A DNA stretch of 64,000 nt, from positions 1 to 64,000 of the forward strand of contig NZ_FOMG01000009.1 of assembly GCF_900112485.1 (NCBI RefSeq), written 5' to 3'. Positions 36,114 through 45,365 of the stretch are shown here, piece by piece (position 1 is the first letter of the stretch; each line of letters begins with the position of its first letter). The translations under genes and the position numbers were made by a program. This DNA is from Clostridium uliginosum (GTDB lineage: Bacteria > Bacillota > Clostridia > Clostridiales > Clostridiaceae). The notes under the pieces are model-generated. The model was not told the DNA's origin, did no database searches, and saw only the letters and a list, made by a program, of their open reading frames with translations.

Positions 36114-36959
36114 ATGCAAGATATTAAAAGTTACGTGATTTTAAATAATGGAGTAAAAATGCCTTGGCTTGGATTTGGTACGTATAAATCTGAAAATGGA
36201 GATAAGCTTATTGAATCAGTGAAAGAAGCACTAAGAATTGGATATCGTCATATAGATACAGCATCTTTTTATGATAATGAAGAAGCGGTTGGCATTGCAA
36301 TAAAAGAAAGTGGAGTACCTAGGGAAGAAATATTTTTAGTAAGCAAGCTTTGGAATTCAGATCAAGGCTATGAGAAAACTATTCAAGCTTTTAAAACTTC
36401 TATTAAGAAACTTGAAACAGATTATCTTGATTTATATCTAATTCATTGGCCACAATCTCTAAATAAAGAAACTTGGAAAGCTCTAGAAAAGCTCTATAAA
36501 GAAGGCTATATAAGAGCTATAGGGGTAAGTAATTTTACAAGTACACAGCTACAAGATTTACTAGAAGATGCTGAAATTATACCAACAGTAAATCAAGTGG
36601 AATTTCATCCTCAGCTTGCTCAAAGTGAATTAAGGGAATTCTGTAAAAAGCATAATATTCAGTTAGAAGCTTGGTCACCATTAATGAGAGGGCTGATTTT
36701 TAAGAATCCACTTTTTCAGAATTTTTCACAAAAATATAAAAGAACAATCTCTCAAATGGTACTAAGATGGGATTTACAGATGGGAGTTGTTACTATTCCT
36801 AAATCAACAACTTTAACAAGAATAAAAGAAAATGCAGATATATTTGATTTTGAGATAAGTAAAGAAGATATGAAAAAAATAGAGCAATTAAATAATGGAT
36901 TCAGGATAGGAATGAATCCCGATGAAGTTTATGCATATCCAGAGATAGTCAAAGAATAA
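36114..36959 (+). CDS. Aldo/keto reductase (2,5-diketo-gluconate reductase-like)
   Basis: This NADPH-dependent oxidoreductase of about 281 aa keeps the full AKR tetrad D48, Y53, K78 and H111 (HIDTASFY, VSKLW, LIHWP; numbering from ATG 36114) and the cofactor motif IPKSTTLTRIKENADIFDF near residue 240. ATG 36114 is chosen because GGAAGG lies nine bases upstream; that site abuts ATG 36105 and could not serve it. It is a single gene. The substrate, probably small aldehydes or ketones, cannot be told from sequence. Confidence 0.9.
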   Translation: MQDIKSYVILNNGVKMPWLGFGTYKSENGDKLIESVKEALRIGYRHIDTASFYDNEEAVGIAIKESGVPREEIFLVSKLWNSDQGYEKTIQAFKTSIKKLETDYLDLYLIHWPQSLNKETWKALEKLYKEGYIRAIGVSNFTSTQLQDLLEDAEIIPTVNQVEFHPQLAQSELREFCKKHNIQLEAWSPLMRGLIFKNPLFQNFSQKYKRTISQMVLRWDLQMGVVTIPKSTTLTRIKENADIFDFEISKEDMKKIEQLNNGFRIGMNPDEVYAYPEIVKE

Positions 36960-37139
36960 TATAGATATATGGAAACGGAGCATAAAAATATAAAAGATTC
37001 TAGTGCTAGTCTAGCGTGAGTAATTAAAGAATAAGAAAACTAAGATTCGGGATTTAAAGAATATATAATGGAAGTTTAAATTGGATAATTTATAATAAAG
37101 GGTTTAGTTAGTGATTATTGACAATTAAGAAAAATAAAA

Positions 37140-37463
37140 TTATAATAATAAAAAAATATTAATAATCTGGTGAAGAGGAAGAGTAATTAAATTAAGCTTC
37201 AATGAAGAGAGCTGGAGATGGTGGGATTCTAGCAAGAAGAGATTTAATGAATGGGCCTTAGAGGAATAAAGAGAAATCATATTAGAGAGTATCGGAATGG
37301 CGGGCTGCACCTTATAGCAGATAGAGTATGTTAGTACTTGATTTTGAGTGGTGTAGTTAAGCAATGTTAACTAAAATTATAGTTAACTATATGTTACTAC
37401 ACAATTTAGGTGGCAACACGGATATTATCTCCGTCCTATTAATTTAGGACGGAGTTTTTTTGT
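37140..37463 (+). ncRNA. T-box riboswitch (tRNA-Trp) upstream of trpS
   Basis: The leader has a long stem I with the AGAGAG-type motif (37206-37211), a candidate UGG Trp specifier in GAATGGGCC (37252-37254), the conserved T-box AGGTGGCAACACGG (37408-37421) and a terminator (37429-37463) pairing CTCCGTCCT with AGGACGGAG before a T-run. Uncharged tRNA-Trp should stabilise the antiterminator and switch on trpS. The specifier choice is inferred from the downstream gene. Confidence 0.9.
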
Positions 37464-37495
37464 TTTTATAAAAATTAAATTGAGGAGTGAGTTTT

Positions 37496-38515
37496 ATGAA
37501 AAAGCAAGTAATTTTAACAGGAGATAGACCAACAGGAAAATTGCATATTGGGCACTATGTAGGATCTTTAATGAACAGAGTGAAGTTGCAAAATTGTGAT
37601 TTGTATAACAGTTATATAATGATAGCAGATCAACAAGCTTTAACTGATAATGCAAAGAATCCAGAAAAAATTAGAAATAGTTTAATAGAGGTTGCATTAG
37701 ATTATTTAGCCGTTGGAATAGATCCATCAAAATCTACAATTTTTATTCAATCACAAATCCCAGAACTTAATGAATTAACTATGCACTATTTAAACCTAGT
37801 TACAGTTTCAAGATTAGAGCGAAATCCAACAGTTAAAAGTGAAATTAAAGAAAAAGATTTTAAGATAAGTATTCCAGCTGGATTTCTTATTTATCCTGTA
37901 AGTCAAGCTGCTGATATTACAGCTTTTAAGGCAGATATTGTTCCGGTTGGAGAAGATCAAATGCCTATGATTGAACAAACTAGAGAGATTGTAAGAAGTT
38001 TTAATTCTATCTATAAAAAGGATATATTAATAGAACCAAGAGCAGTGCTTCCAAAGGAGGGATTAGGAAGACTACCAGGAATTGATGGAAAAACTAAAAT
38101 GAGCAAGTCATTAAATAATGCAATATATCTATCAGATGAACCAGATATAATAAAAAAGAAAGTTATGTCTATGTATACAGATCCAAATCATATTAGAGTA
38201 GAGGACCCAGGGGAGATAAATAATAATACTGTTTTTACATATTTAGATGTATTTTGTAATGATAAGATTGAATTAGAAGAAATGAAAGAGCATTATAAGA
38301 TGGGTGGTTTAGGTGATATAAAAGTAAAGAGGTATTTAAATGAAATACTTCAAGCAGAACTTGAACCAATAAGAAACAAAAGAAAAGAATTTGAAAGAGA
38401 TATAGCATATGTATATGACGTTTTAAAACAAGGAAGTAATGATGCAAGAAACACAGCTGTAAATACTATTTCACAAGTTAGAGAAGCAATAGGAATAGAA
38501 TACTTTAAGTACTAG
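37496..38515 (+). CDS. Tryptophanyl-tRNA synthetase
   Basis: This class I synthetase of about 339 aa charges tRNA-Trp. The HIGH motif is KLHIGHYVG (HIGH 17-20) and the KMSKS motif is KTKMSKSLN (about 200-204). [14 protein letters not shown] and [12 protein letters not shown] segments are typical of the bacterial enzyme. ATG 37496 is preferred over GTG 37487 because GAGGAG lies eight bases before it. Expression should be controlled by the T-box immediately upstream. Part of its 3' end is duplicated at 40700-40878, beyond the next gene. A hairpin near 38637-38683 follows. Confidence 0.95.
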   Translation: MKKQVILTGDRPTGKLHIGHYVGSLMNRVKLQNCDLYNSYIMIADQQALTDNAKNPEKIRNSLIEVALDYLAVGIDPSKSTIFIQSQIPELNELTMHYLNLVTVSRLERNPTVKSEIKEKDFKISIPAGFLIYPVSQAADITAFKADIVPVGEDQMPMIEQTREIVRSFNSIYKKDILIEPRAVLPKEGLGRLPGIDGKTKMSKSLNNAIYLSDEPDIIKKKVMSMYTDPNHIRVEDPGEINNNTVFTYLDVFCNDKIELEEMKEHYKMGGLGDIKVKRYLNEILQAELEPIRNKRKEFERDIAYVYDVLKQGSNDARNTAVNTISQVREAIGIEYFKY

Positions 38516-38636
38516 AGTGCTTAGATTTTCAAAAAGATTAGACTAAATCTATAGGTTTATTATTGTAGAAAGTGCATGTAAAAGAGATAGATAAATATAT
38601 TGATTATCATAATAATTAACAGATGTCAATGGAATC

Positions 38637-38683
38637 TAAAAAAGATGACTCCTGTTCACATAATACAGAAATCATCTTTTAAC
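38637..38683. terminator. Hairpin terminator between convergent trpS and kimA-like genes
   Basis: AAAAAGATGA pairs with TCATCTTTTA around a loop of about 25 bases, with T-rich sequence on the right and A-rich on the left. It could serve both convergent genes. Confidence 0.55.
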
Positions 38684-38755
38684 TTAATATAATCTTTTTT
38701 AAAACTGTCCTTGACAAATGGTACACTTTATAATTTTTTGAACTAACTATTGTTT

Positions 38756-40621
38756 TTATTTCTTTGAGAAACTATCATTAATATTAATATGATGATGTTG
38801 AATTACATAAGGTACTGTTATAACAGCTATATTTTTATTTTTAAGCAAATTGCTCTTTAAAAATAAAGCAGTATGATTATGAAGTATATTTCCCCACCAT
38901 GCACTTACTACAAATTGTGGAATAACTATAGTTACTATATCATCTTGTTTAGAAGGATATTCATCTGAATGAATATATTCCATCAGTGGACCTATAACCT
39001 CCCTATATGGTGATTTCCTTATAATAAGGGGAATATCTATTTTATATTGTTTCCATTTTTTTTGTATTATCTCTGTTTCTTCATCATTTACTGATATATG
39101 AAAAGCAACAATATCCTTTGATAGACATTTAGCATAATTAAGAGTTTTTAAAACTGATTTGTTCACGCCACCTATAGGTATTATAAAATGTTTTACTTTT
39201 TCAGAATCCGGAAGTTTTAATGCCTGACCTTCCATACTTAATTGATTAGCAGTATCTATGTAATGACTTTTTATTTTAAGCATTATATATACAAAACATG
39301 GAATTAATATACAAACAATCCAAGCACCATGTATAAATTTAGTATAGCCTATTATTAATGCTGTAACAAATGTAACTATAGCTCCAAGTCCATTAAAAAA
39401 TGCCTTGTGTATCCATCCACTAGGTTTATTCTTAACCCATTTTACAAACATACCAGTTTGAGATAATGTGAATGAAGTAAATACCCCCACTGCATAAAGA
39501 GGAAGTAAATAATGTGCTTCACCTTTAAATATAACAACTAATATACTTGAAATAAAGCAAAGTACAATTATTCCATTAGAATAACTAAGCCTATCACCTC
39601 TAGCTGTAAACTGTCTTGGTGCAAATCCATCTCTTGCTATAACAGATAAAAGTAAAGGTAAATCTGAAAAAGACGTATTTGCTGCTAAAATTAAAATTAA
39701 AGTTGTTGTAATTTGAACTAAATAAAACATAAAATTATTTCCAAAAACTTGTGAAGCAATTTGAGAAATAATTGTTTTGTCAAGATTTGGTACTGCTTGA
39801 TATAATGTTGCTAAATATGACATTCCTCCAAAAACTATTACTATAATTAATCCTAAAAAAAATAATACTCTTTTAGCATTTTCTTGATGAGGTTCTTTAA
39901 AATTTGGTACTCCATTACTAATAGCTTCTACTCCAGTAAGAGCAGTACAACCTCCAGCAAAAGCTCTAAGAATCATTAAAATGGAAATATCTGTAGTGGC
40001 ATAACTTAATGTAGCTTTAATAGGTACATATCCCAAAAATTTAATTTTTATTATTCCATAGCCTATCATTATAAACATAGTAGCTATAAATAAATATGTA
40101 GGTGCAGTAAATAGCTTAGCCGATTCACTAAGTCCTCTTAAATTTCCTACTGCCATTATCCATATAAATATTAATGTTATAATTACCTTAAACGGTAATA
40201 ATGAAGGTATAGCTGATGTAATAGCAGAAGTACCAGCACTAGCACTTACTGCAACCGTTAAAATATAATCTATTGTAAGTGATGCTCCAGCCACTAATCC
40301 TGCAACGGTTCCAAGATTGTCTTTTGCAACAATATATGAACCTCCACCGTTAGGATAACTATCGATAGTTTGTCTATAAGAAAAAACCAAAATAAATAAT
40401 AAGATAATTATAGCAATAGATAAATAAAACATATATGTATATGATAGTACGCCTATTAAAGGTACTAAAATCCATAAAATTTCCTCACTCGCATATGCTA
40501 CAGATGATATAGCATCACTTGAAAGTAGAGATAACCCTGTTAATACATTAAATTTTTCATGCTTCAATTGTTCAGATGTTAAAGGCTTACCTATCAAATA
40601 TCTTTTAAATTTAGAAAGCAT
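38756..40621 (-). CDS. KimA-like potassium transporter (APC/KUP-type permease)
   Basis: This protein of about 621 aa closely follows Bacillus KimA (YdaO). The start FKRYLIGKPLTSEQLKHEK, the motifs LSSDAISSVAYASEE, SYPNGGGSYIVAKDNLG, GLVAGASLTIDYILTVAVS and GCTALTGVEAISNG, about 12 membrane helices, and a C-terminal USP-like cytoplasmic domain (about 450-610) all fit. KimA imports K+ by proton symport, and its Bacillus homologue is inhibited by c-di-AMP. ATG 40621 has AAGGAG nine bases upstream; the GTG at 40630 abuts it. No ydaO-type riboswitch is visible upstream; that region instead holds a broken trpS fragment. Some relatives are annotated only as amino acid permeases. Confidence 0.82.
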   Translation of the reverse strand: MLSKFKRYLIGKPLTSEQLKHEKFNVLTGLSLLSSDAISSVAYASEEILWILVPLIGVLSYTYMFYLSIAIIILLFILVFSYRQTIDSYPNGGGSYIVAKDNLGTVAGLVAGASLTIDYILTVAVSASAGTSAITSAIPSLLPFKVIITLIFIWIMAVGNLRGLSESAKLFTAPTYLFIATMFIMIGYGIIKIKFLGYVPIKATLSYATTDISILMILRAFAGGCTALTGVEAISNGVPNFKEPHQENAKRVLFFLGLIIVIVFGGMSYLATLYQAVPNLDKTIISQIASQVFGNNFMFYLVQITTTLILILAANTSFSDLPLLLSVIARDGFAPRQFTARGDRLSYSNGIIVLCFISSILVVIFKGEAHYLLPLYAVGVFTSFTLSQTGMFVKWVKNKPSGWIHKAFFNGLGAIVTFVTALIIGYTKFIHGAWIVCILIPCFVYIMLKIKSHYIDTANQLSMEGQALKLPDSEKVKHFIIPIGGVNKSVLKTLNYAKCLSKDIVAFHISVNDEETEIIQKKWKQYKIDIPLIIRKSPYREVIGPLMEYIHSDEYPSKQDDIVTIVIPQFVVSAWWGNILHNHTALFLKSNLLKNKNIAVITVPYVIQHHHININDSFSKK

Positions 40622-40699
40622 ACATTTCACTCCTTGGGCTTTTATTAATAAAAATAGTATGTGTAAAACTTATTAATAAAATACCTAATAATATAAAAG

Positions 40700-40878
40700 A
40701 CAAATGATAATATTGTTTTTACATATTTAAATGTATTTTGTAATGATAAGATTGAATTAGAAGAAATGAAAGAGCATTATAAGATAGGTGGTTTAGGCGA
40801 TGTAAAAGTAAAGAGATATTTAAATGAAATACTTTAAGTATTAGAGTATTTAGATTTTCAAAAAGATTAGACTAAAGC
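40700..40878 (+). pseudogene. Duplicated trpS 3' fragment with internal deletion
   Basis: Bases 40700-40835 match 38216-38352 inside trpS at about 95 percent, still reading [20 protein letters not shown] and VKRYLNEIL. The copy then jumps to the trpS stop and 3' flank (38500-38548). The missing 155 bp in the copy is bounded in trpS by AATACTT at 38344 and 38499, so slippage between short direct repeats explains it. The fragment and real trpS flank the KimA-like gene. Confidence 0.88.
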
Positions 40879-40958
40879 TGAAATAGCAAATAACTTATTA
40901 GAAAATTAAAAGTGTATATAATGAAATGAGGTAAAATTAGCAATAATATTGATATAAA

Positions 40959-41017
40959 GGTGCTGTTGCAAAATAATTTTTTTGAATTAGTATAAGCAAC
41001 AGTACCATCTTATTATT
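40959..41017. terminator. Hairpin terminator
   Basis: GGTGCTGTTGC pairs with GCAACAGTACC around an AT-rich loop of about 30 bases. It lies downstream of the HAD phosphatase gene on the minus strand; the long loop makes it somewhat weak. Confidence 0.5.
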
Positions 41018-41077
41018 AAAAGATATTAAGTAACGCTAAGATTTGCTATTACGCCTTAATATGCTTACAATAAGCTA

Positions 41078-41701
41078 TTATTTTATGAAATAATTTGTAA
41101 TTTCAATGGGTTTATTAAAAATAAGTTTACAATTAATATCATCTGTTTTTTCTGAATACCTGCAATGTGCAAATCTCATACCTGCAGATTTAGCTGATTC
41201 ATAGTCTACTAAAGCATCTCCAAGATAGATAGCCTCTTCTGGATTTATATGTGCTTTTTCCATGACCTTTATTAATGGATCTGGATTTGGCTTATGCTTT
41301 TCCGTATCTTCTTTACATATCCATATATTAAAGTAATCTAAAATTCCAGTATCTTTTAAATCATTATTTAACTGTGTATGTGTTTTAGAAGTTACTATTG
41401 CAAGAGAATATTTTTTGTTTAAGGAATAAAGCATATCTTTTACTCCTTCAAACACATAATTATAGTTTAAGTAGTTCTTAACTTTATTTTCCCAAAATAT
41501 CCACGTACTTGTAATATTTTCTTCTTTAATACCAATTTTTCGTAAAGCTTCATCTCCAGGTATACCCATTAATTTTCGGAGTTCTTCTTCTGAATACTCT
41601 TTGCCATGTAAAGCTTTCATAGTATCTTGTAATGCCAAAGTATTTGATAAAGCTGTTTCTATTAAGGTTCCATCAACATCAAAAATAATCCAATTTATCA
41701 T
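41078..41701 (-). CDS. HAD-superfamily phosphatase (phosphoglycolate phosphatase-like)
   Basis: This protein of about 207 aa has HAD motif I FDVDGTLIE at the N-terminus, motif II VTSKTHT near residue 96, the conserved Lys in EDTEKHKPNPDP, and motif IV IYLGDALVDYESAKSAG. The cap-1 helical insert (about 16-80) is of the PGP/beta-phosphoglucomutase type. It dephosphorylates a small sugar or glycolate phosphate, exact substrate unknown. ATG 41701 has TTGGAG in front and is preferred over TTG 41713. It follows the ROK gene in the same direction with about 20 bp between, so the pair may form a sugar-related operon. Confidence 0.85.
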   Translation of the reverse strand: MINWIIFDVDGTLIETALSNTLALQDTMKALHGKEYSEEELRKLMGIPGDEALRKIGIKEENITSTWIFWENKVKNYLNYNYVFEGVKDMLYSLNKKYSLAIVTSKTHTQLNNDLKDTGILDYFNIWICKEDTEKHKPNPDPLIKVMEKAHINPEEAIYLGDALVDYESAKSAGMRFAHCRYSEKTDDINCKLIFNKPIEITNYFIK

Positions 41702-41721
41702 GATATTCTCCAATCTAAATT

Positions 41722-42765
41722 CTATATTTGCTTTTTAGTAAGCTTTATATCTGAATACATAAATTCAGTAGCTAAATAAGTTATTCCAGCTAAATAATCT
41801 TTTTTACTATCTTTAGACAAGATGATTTCAGGTATAATATTATTAGCTAAATAATTTTTACAATTATTTTTTATTTTATCTAGAAGATTTTTTCTTAGAG
41901 TAGTTCCTCCTATTACAATAAAAGATGGATTGATAACACAATTTAAAATAGCTATAACATGTGAAACAACATTTACATAAGTTTCATCACTAGGATTATT
42001 ATTTAGAATATGTTCTAAATGCCCGTGATTATTTATAGGAATAAAACCTAATTCTCCTGCAAAATTATTTTCTCCTCGTATAAGTTGACCATTAGCTATT
42101 ATTCCAGCACCTACACCATCCTCTGTAAAATGAATATAGACAAGATTTAAAGATTTCATATTTAACGTTTTCATTTCCTTTAGGTAATTTAGACTAAATC
42201 CAAGAGCTATTGCATTTAGATTGTTTTCTAATACAACAGGAATAGTATATTTTTCCTCAATATACTCTCCTATATTGAATTTTTTCCAATCAGTAAGTTC
42301 TTTTCCAGAGAAATAATTCCCCTTATCAACTACTCCTGATATACCTATCCCTATAACTTTAATATTGCTGTCTTTAAGTATTTTATCTATAATTTTTTCT
42401 AAAGACTTTTCATGGTTATTTTTCTCGATTTTGACAGTTTTATTTTCAATAATATCGCCTAATGGGTTAGTGAGTGCATAGTTAATAAACTCATTTTCAA
42501 TATAAAATGATAAAGAAATATTATCATCCAAATTAAGAGTATACCTTTCAGCTCTTCTTCCTCCACTAGAATCATCAAGTCCTAAACTGATGATTTGTTT
42601 GTTTATAATCAATTCTTCCAGTAGAGTTCTTACTGTAGTAGTACTGATTCCTGTATTCTCAGTTATCTGTGCTTTAGTAGCAGAACCTTTTTCTTTTAAA
42701 ATTTGTTTAATTAATGCACTATTTACTTTTTTCATAACCTGTGGTTTTCCTGATAAATTATTCAT
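41722..42765 (-). CDS. ROK-family transcriptional regulator
   Basis: This protein of about 347 aa starts with a winged helix (MKKVNSALIKQILKEKGSATK, TGISTTTVRTLLEELI, about 10-60) and continues into a ROK sugar-kinase-like domain (GIGISGVVDKG, HFTEDGVGAGIIANGQLIRG, GELGFIPI). The zinc-binding CxCGxxGC cluster of NagC/Mlc-type ROK proteins is absent; GHLEHILNN stands in its place. ATG 42765 is chosen within a weak site; GTG 42774 is the alternative. A perfect dyad at 42791-42827 lies upstream. It probably controls the adjacent HAD gene and itself. Confidence 0.85.
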   Translation of the reverse strand: MNNLSGKPQVMKKVNSALIKQILKEKGSATKAQITENTGISTTTVRTLLEELIINKQIISLGLDDSSGGRRAERYTLNLDDNISLSFYIENEFINYALTNPLGDIIENKTVKIEKNNHEKSLEKIIDKILKDSNIKVIGIGISGVVDKGNYFSGKELTDWKKFNIGEYIEEKYTIPVVLENNLNAIALGFSLNYLKEMKTLNMKSLNLVYIHFTEDGVGAGIIANGQLIRGENNFAGELGFIPINNHGHLEHILNNNPSDETYVNVVSHVIAILNCVINPSFIVIGGTTLRKNLLDKIKNNCKNYLANNIIPEIILSKDSKKDYLAGITYLATEFMYSDIKLTKKQI

Positions 42766-42790
42766 ATTTAACACCTAACTTTAAATTCAT

Positions 42791-42827
42791 ACTTATATCA
42801 GATACTTTCAAAAGTATCTGATATAAG
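42791..42827 (-). promoter_or_regulatory. Near-perfect 37-bp palindrome upstream of the ROK gene
   Basis: ACTTATATCAGATACTT and AAGTATCTGATATAAGT are exact reverse complements separated by TCA. The dyad lies 26 bp before the start of the ROK regulator gene on the minus strand. Autoregulatory operator is the simplest reading; no T-run follows, so a terminator is less likely. Confidence 0.65.
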
Positions 42828-43017
42828 TATAATACATTTAGTTACAAAAAACAATTAGAAAATAACTGTGTAAAGGTATTGTATATAAAGAGTAATTCAC
42901 AAATGTGATTATATGGTGTGATAGTAAGGAGTAGAATAATATTATTAAAATACAGTAAAATTGGCTATAATAATGTATAATTAAATTAGAAATGGGAAAA
43001 GGGAGAAGGTGCATTAA

Positions 43018-44703
43018 ATGAAAAAAACCATACAAATAGGAACATCTGACTTTAAAGAATTAATAGAAGAAAATAATTATTTCGTAGATAAAAGTTTATT
43101 AATAAAAGAGTTCTTAGAGAATGGAGCAAAAATAATATTAACCCCTAGACCAAGACGATTTGGTAAGACTTTAAATTTAAGTATGCTTAGATATTTCTTT
43201 GATATAAGAACTAAAGCAGATACTAAAGATTTATTTAATGGATTAAAAATAGAAGATCAAAAAGAAATAATGAAACTTCAAGGGGAATATCCTGTTATTT
43301 TTATTACTTTTAAAAATCAAAAACATATGTCGTATAATGATTTTATAGATGGAATGATAGTATTAATTTTTAATTTATATAGAGAACATGAGTATTTACT
43401 AGAAAGTGGTAAGTTAACAGACCTTGATAAAAATAAATACAAAAAGGTTTTAAATGAAGATATTAATATAGCGGAGCTGCAAAACAGTATAAATGATTTG
43501 ATGTATTATTTAAATAAACATTATGGAAGAAAAGTAATGTTATTTATAGATGAATATGATGTACCAATTCAAGAAGCATATATACGAGGGTATTACAATG
43601 AAATGATTGTTTTAATTAGAAATTTGTTAACATCAGCACTTAAAGATAATATATATTTAGAAAAATCAATGATAACAGGAATACTTAGAGTTGCAAAAGA
43701 AAGTATTTTTTCAGGTCTTAATAATCTGCAAGTAAATACTATATTAAGTTTTAAATTTAGTGATAAATTTGGATTTACAGAAGAAGAATTAAAAGAACTA
43801 TTGCAATATTATAATTTGCAAGAGAAAAGTGAAGATATAAAAACTTGGTACAATGGATATGTTTTTGGTGGAAAAGTAATATATAATCCATGGTCAGTTT
43901 TAAATTATATTGATAATAATGAAATGGGCTTTATGCCTTATTGGATTAATAGTAGCAGTAATGATTTAATAAAGAAATTGCTACTTAAAGGCGATAATAA
44001 TATGAAGCTTGAATTAGAAGAGCTTATAGAAGGAAATTCAATAAGTAAAATAATTGATGATAGCATAGTTATGTCAGAGGTTGAAGATTCTAATGAAAAC
44101 ATTTGGAGTTTTTTAACTTTGAGTGGGTATTTAAAAGCAGTTAAGACAGAAAATATAGAAGGAATATTGCATTGTGAGCTTAAAATTCCTAATAAAGAAG
44201 TGCTTATTTTCTATAATAATCTAATTAAAAAATGGTTTCAAGAATCAATGACAAGTCAAAAATATGAGTTGATGTTAAAAACTCTAATAACTGGTGACAT
44301 AGAGATTTTTGCAGGATTATTCAAAGAATTTGTAATAAATAATATAAGTTACTTTGATGTATCTGGTAAAGAACCAGAAAGAGTTTATCATGCCTTTGTA
44401 CTTGGAATGCTTATATCACTTTCAAAAAGTTATGAGGTTAAGTCAAATAAAGAAAGTGGATATGGAAGATATGATGTTATGATAATTCCAAAAGATACTT
44501 CTAAAATAGGAATTATTATTGAATTTAAGAAGATTGATGATTTCTTACATGATACAATAGAAGAAGGAACAGCGAAAGCACTAAAGCAAATAGAAGATAA
44601 GAAATATGAAACAGAATTATTGGAAAAAGGAATACAAGATATAGTAAAACTTGCTATCGTTTTTAAGGGAAAAGAAATTAAGGTTACTCAAGGAAATAAA
44701 TAA
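43018..44703 (+). CDS. AAA-ATPase-like / PD-(D/E)XK nuclease protein (DUF1703 type)
   Basis: This 561-aa protein begins QIGTSDFKELIEENNYFVDKS, the usual start of the AAA-ATPase_like family. It has a Walker A variant PRPRRFGKT (about 43-51), Walker B VMLFIDEYDVP (about 174), and a C-terminal nuclease-like domain with GRYDVMIIP and IGIIIEFKKI (about 483-506), the D...ExK pattern. Such genes are abundant and scattered in Clostridia and Bacteroides; biological role unknown, with mobile or defence links proposed. It starts at ATG 43018 behind GGAGAAGG. No partner gene. Confidence 0.85.
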   Translation: MKKTIQIGTSDFKELIEENNYFVDKSLLIKEFLENGAKIILTPRPRRFGKTLNLSMLRYFFDIRTKADTKDLFNGLKIEDQKEIMKLQGEYPVIFITFKNQKHMSYNDFIDGMIVLIFNLYREHEYLLESGKLTDLDKNKYKKVLNEDINIAELQNSINDLMYYLNKHYGRKVMLFIDEYDVPIQEAYIRGYYNEMIVLIRNLLTSALKDNIYLEKSMITGILRVAKESIFSGLNNLQVNTILSFKFSDKFGFTEEELKELLQYYNLQEKSEDIKTWYNGYVFGGKVIYNPWSVLNYIDNNEMGFMPYWINSSSNDLIKKLLLKGDNNMKLELEELIEGNSISKIIDDSIVMSEVEDSNENIWSFLTLSGYLKAVKTENIEGILHCELKIPNKEVLIFYNNLIKKWFQESMTSQKYELMLKTLITGDIEIFAGLFKEFVINNISYFDVSGKEPERVYHAFVLGMLISLSKSYEVKSNKESGYGRYDVMIIPKDTSKIGIIIEFKKIDDFLHDTIEEGTAKALKQIEDKKYETELLEKGIQDIVKLAIVFKGKEIKVTQGNK

Positions 44704-44792
44704 AATATATGAAAGAAAAGTTAGGGTGTAGTGAAACTTTGCTTAAAAGATTTAACTGTTATTTATTATTAAGAATGGAGTAGTGATATTGT

Positions 44793-45074
44793 ATGGATAA
44801 TAAAGTTATTTGGGCACTTATGGGAGCCGGATTATTAATGATTATAGTAAGTACTATTAGTCAGTTAAAAAATGATGTTGCACGCATTAACTTAACCTTA
44901 AATAAGATTGCTAAACAAGTTGGCGTGCCAGATACAATAACAGATGAATTAAAAAGTCTTATTCTAGAAGGTAAAAAGATTGAAGCAATTAAAAAATATA
45001 GAATTGCTACTGGGACGGGGTTAAAGGAAGCCAAAGAATATGTTGATTCCTTAAGTGAACAGAAATTAGAATAG
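44793..45074 (+). CDS. Small membrane-anchored protein with ribosomal L7/L12-like C-terminus
   Basis: This 93-aa protein has one membrane helix (about 5-20, VIWALMGAGLLMIIVSTIS), a short coiled stretch, and a C-terminal segment IEAIKKYRIATGTGLKEAKEYVDSL (about 64-88) that copies the L7/L12 C-terminal helix pair. In L7/L12 that domain recruits translation factors. Here it is tied to the membrane. Similar small proteins are seen in Firmicutes, function unknown. The ribosome site before ATG 44793 is weak. A B-family hairpin at 45100 follows and probably ends its transcript. Confidence 0.75.
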   Translation: MDNKVIWALMGAGLLMIIVSTISQLKNDVARINLTLNKIAKQVGVPDTITDELKSLILEGKKIEAIKKYRIATGTGLKEAKEYVDSLSEQKLE

Positions 45075-45099
45075 GTAAATAATTTATTTTTTATTTATT

Positions 45100-45158
45100 G
45101 GCTATGTTTTAGAAAAATGTTGATATTGTAATATAAACATTTTTCTAAAACATAGCCT
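45100..45158. repeat. B-family palindromic element, minimal copy
   Basis: GGCTATGTTTTAGAAAAATG pairs perfectly with CATTTTTCTAAAACATAGCC-type sequence around a short loop holding TTGATATTGTAATATAA. At about 59 bp it is only the two tips joined. Confidence 0.8.
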
Positions 45159-45276
45159 ATTCATTTAATTTATAATATTTTCTTGAAAAGAATTATTGTT
45201 ATCTGATAAACTATTAAATTAGTAGTATTTAATTTTCAAATAGTATGTTTTGGTATAAAATAAGATATAATGACTA

Positions 45277-45351
45277 GAAGATAAGAAGATAAGAAGATAA
45301 GAAGATAAGAAGATAAGAAGATAAGAAGATAAGAAGATAAGAAGATAAGAA
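45277..45351. repeat. Tandem octamer array (about nine ATAAGAAG units)
   Basis: From about 45277 the 8-bp unit ATAAGAAG repeats without error about nine times. It is entirely purine-rich on the + strand apart from one T per unit. Length variation by slippage is likely. It lies 310 bp upstream of hemA. Confidence 0.9.
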
Positions 45352-45365
45352 CAAAAAAATAGTGT

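Noticed and set aside
37140..37364. 74-codon frame on the minus strand
   Set aside because: It falls in the trpS T-box leader, whose stem I, T-box and terminator explain the sequence.
40622..41077. c-di-AMP (ydaO/kimA) riboswitch upstream of the KimA-like gene
   Set aside because: None of the conserved aptamer blocks is visible; the region is a trpS fragment plus a hairpin.
45277..45351. CRISPR-like tandem repeat
   Set aside because: The 8-bp units have no spacers between them; it is a microsatellite. No other array-like pattern was seen in the window.
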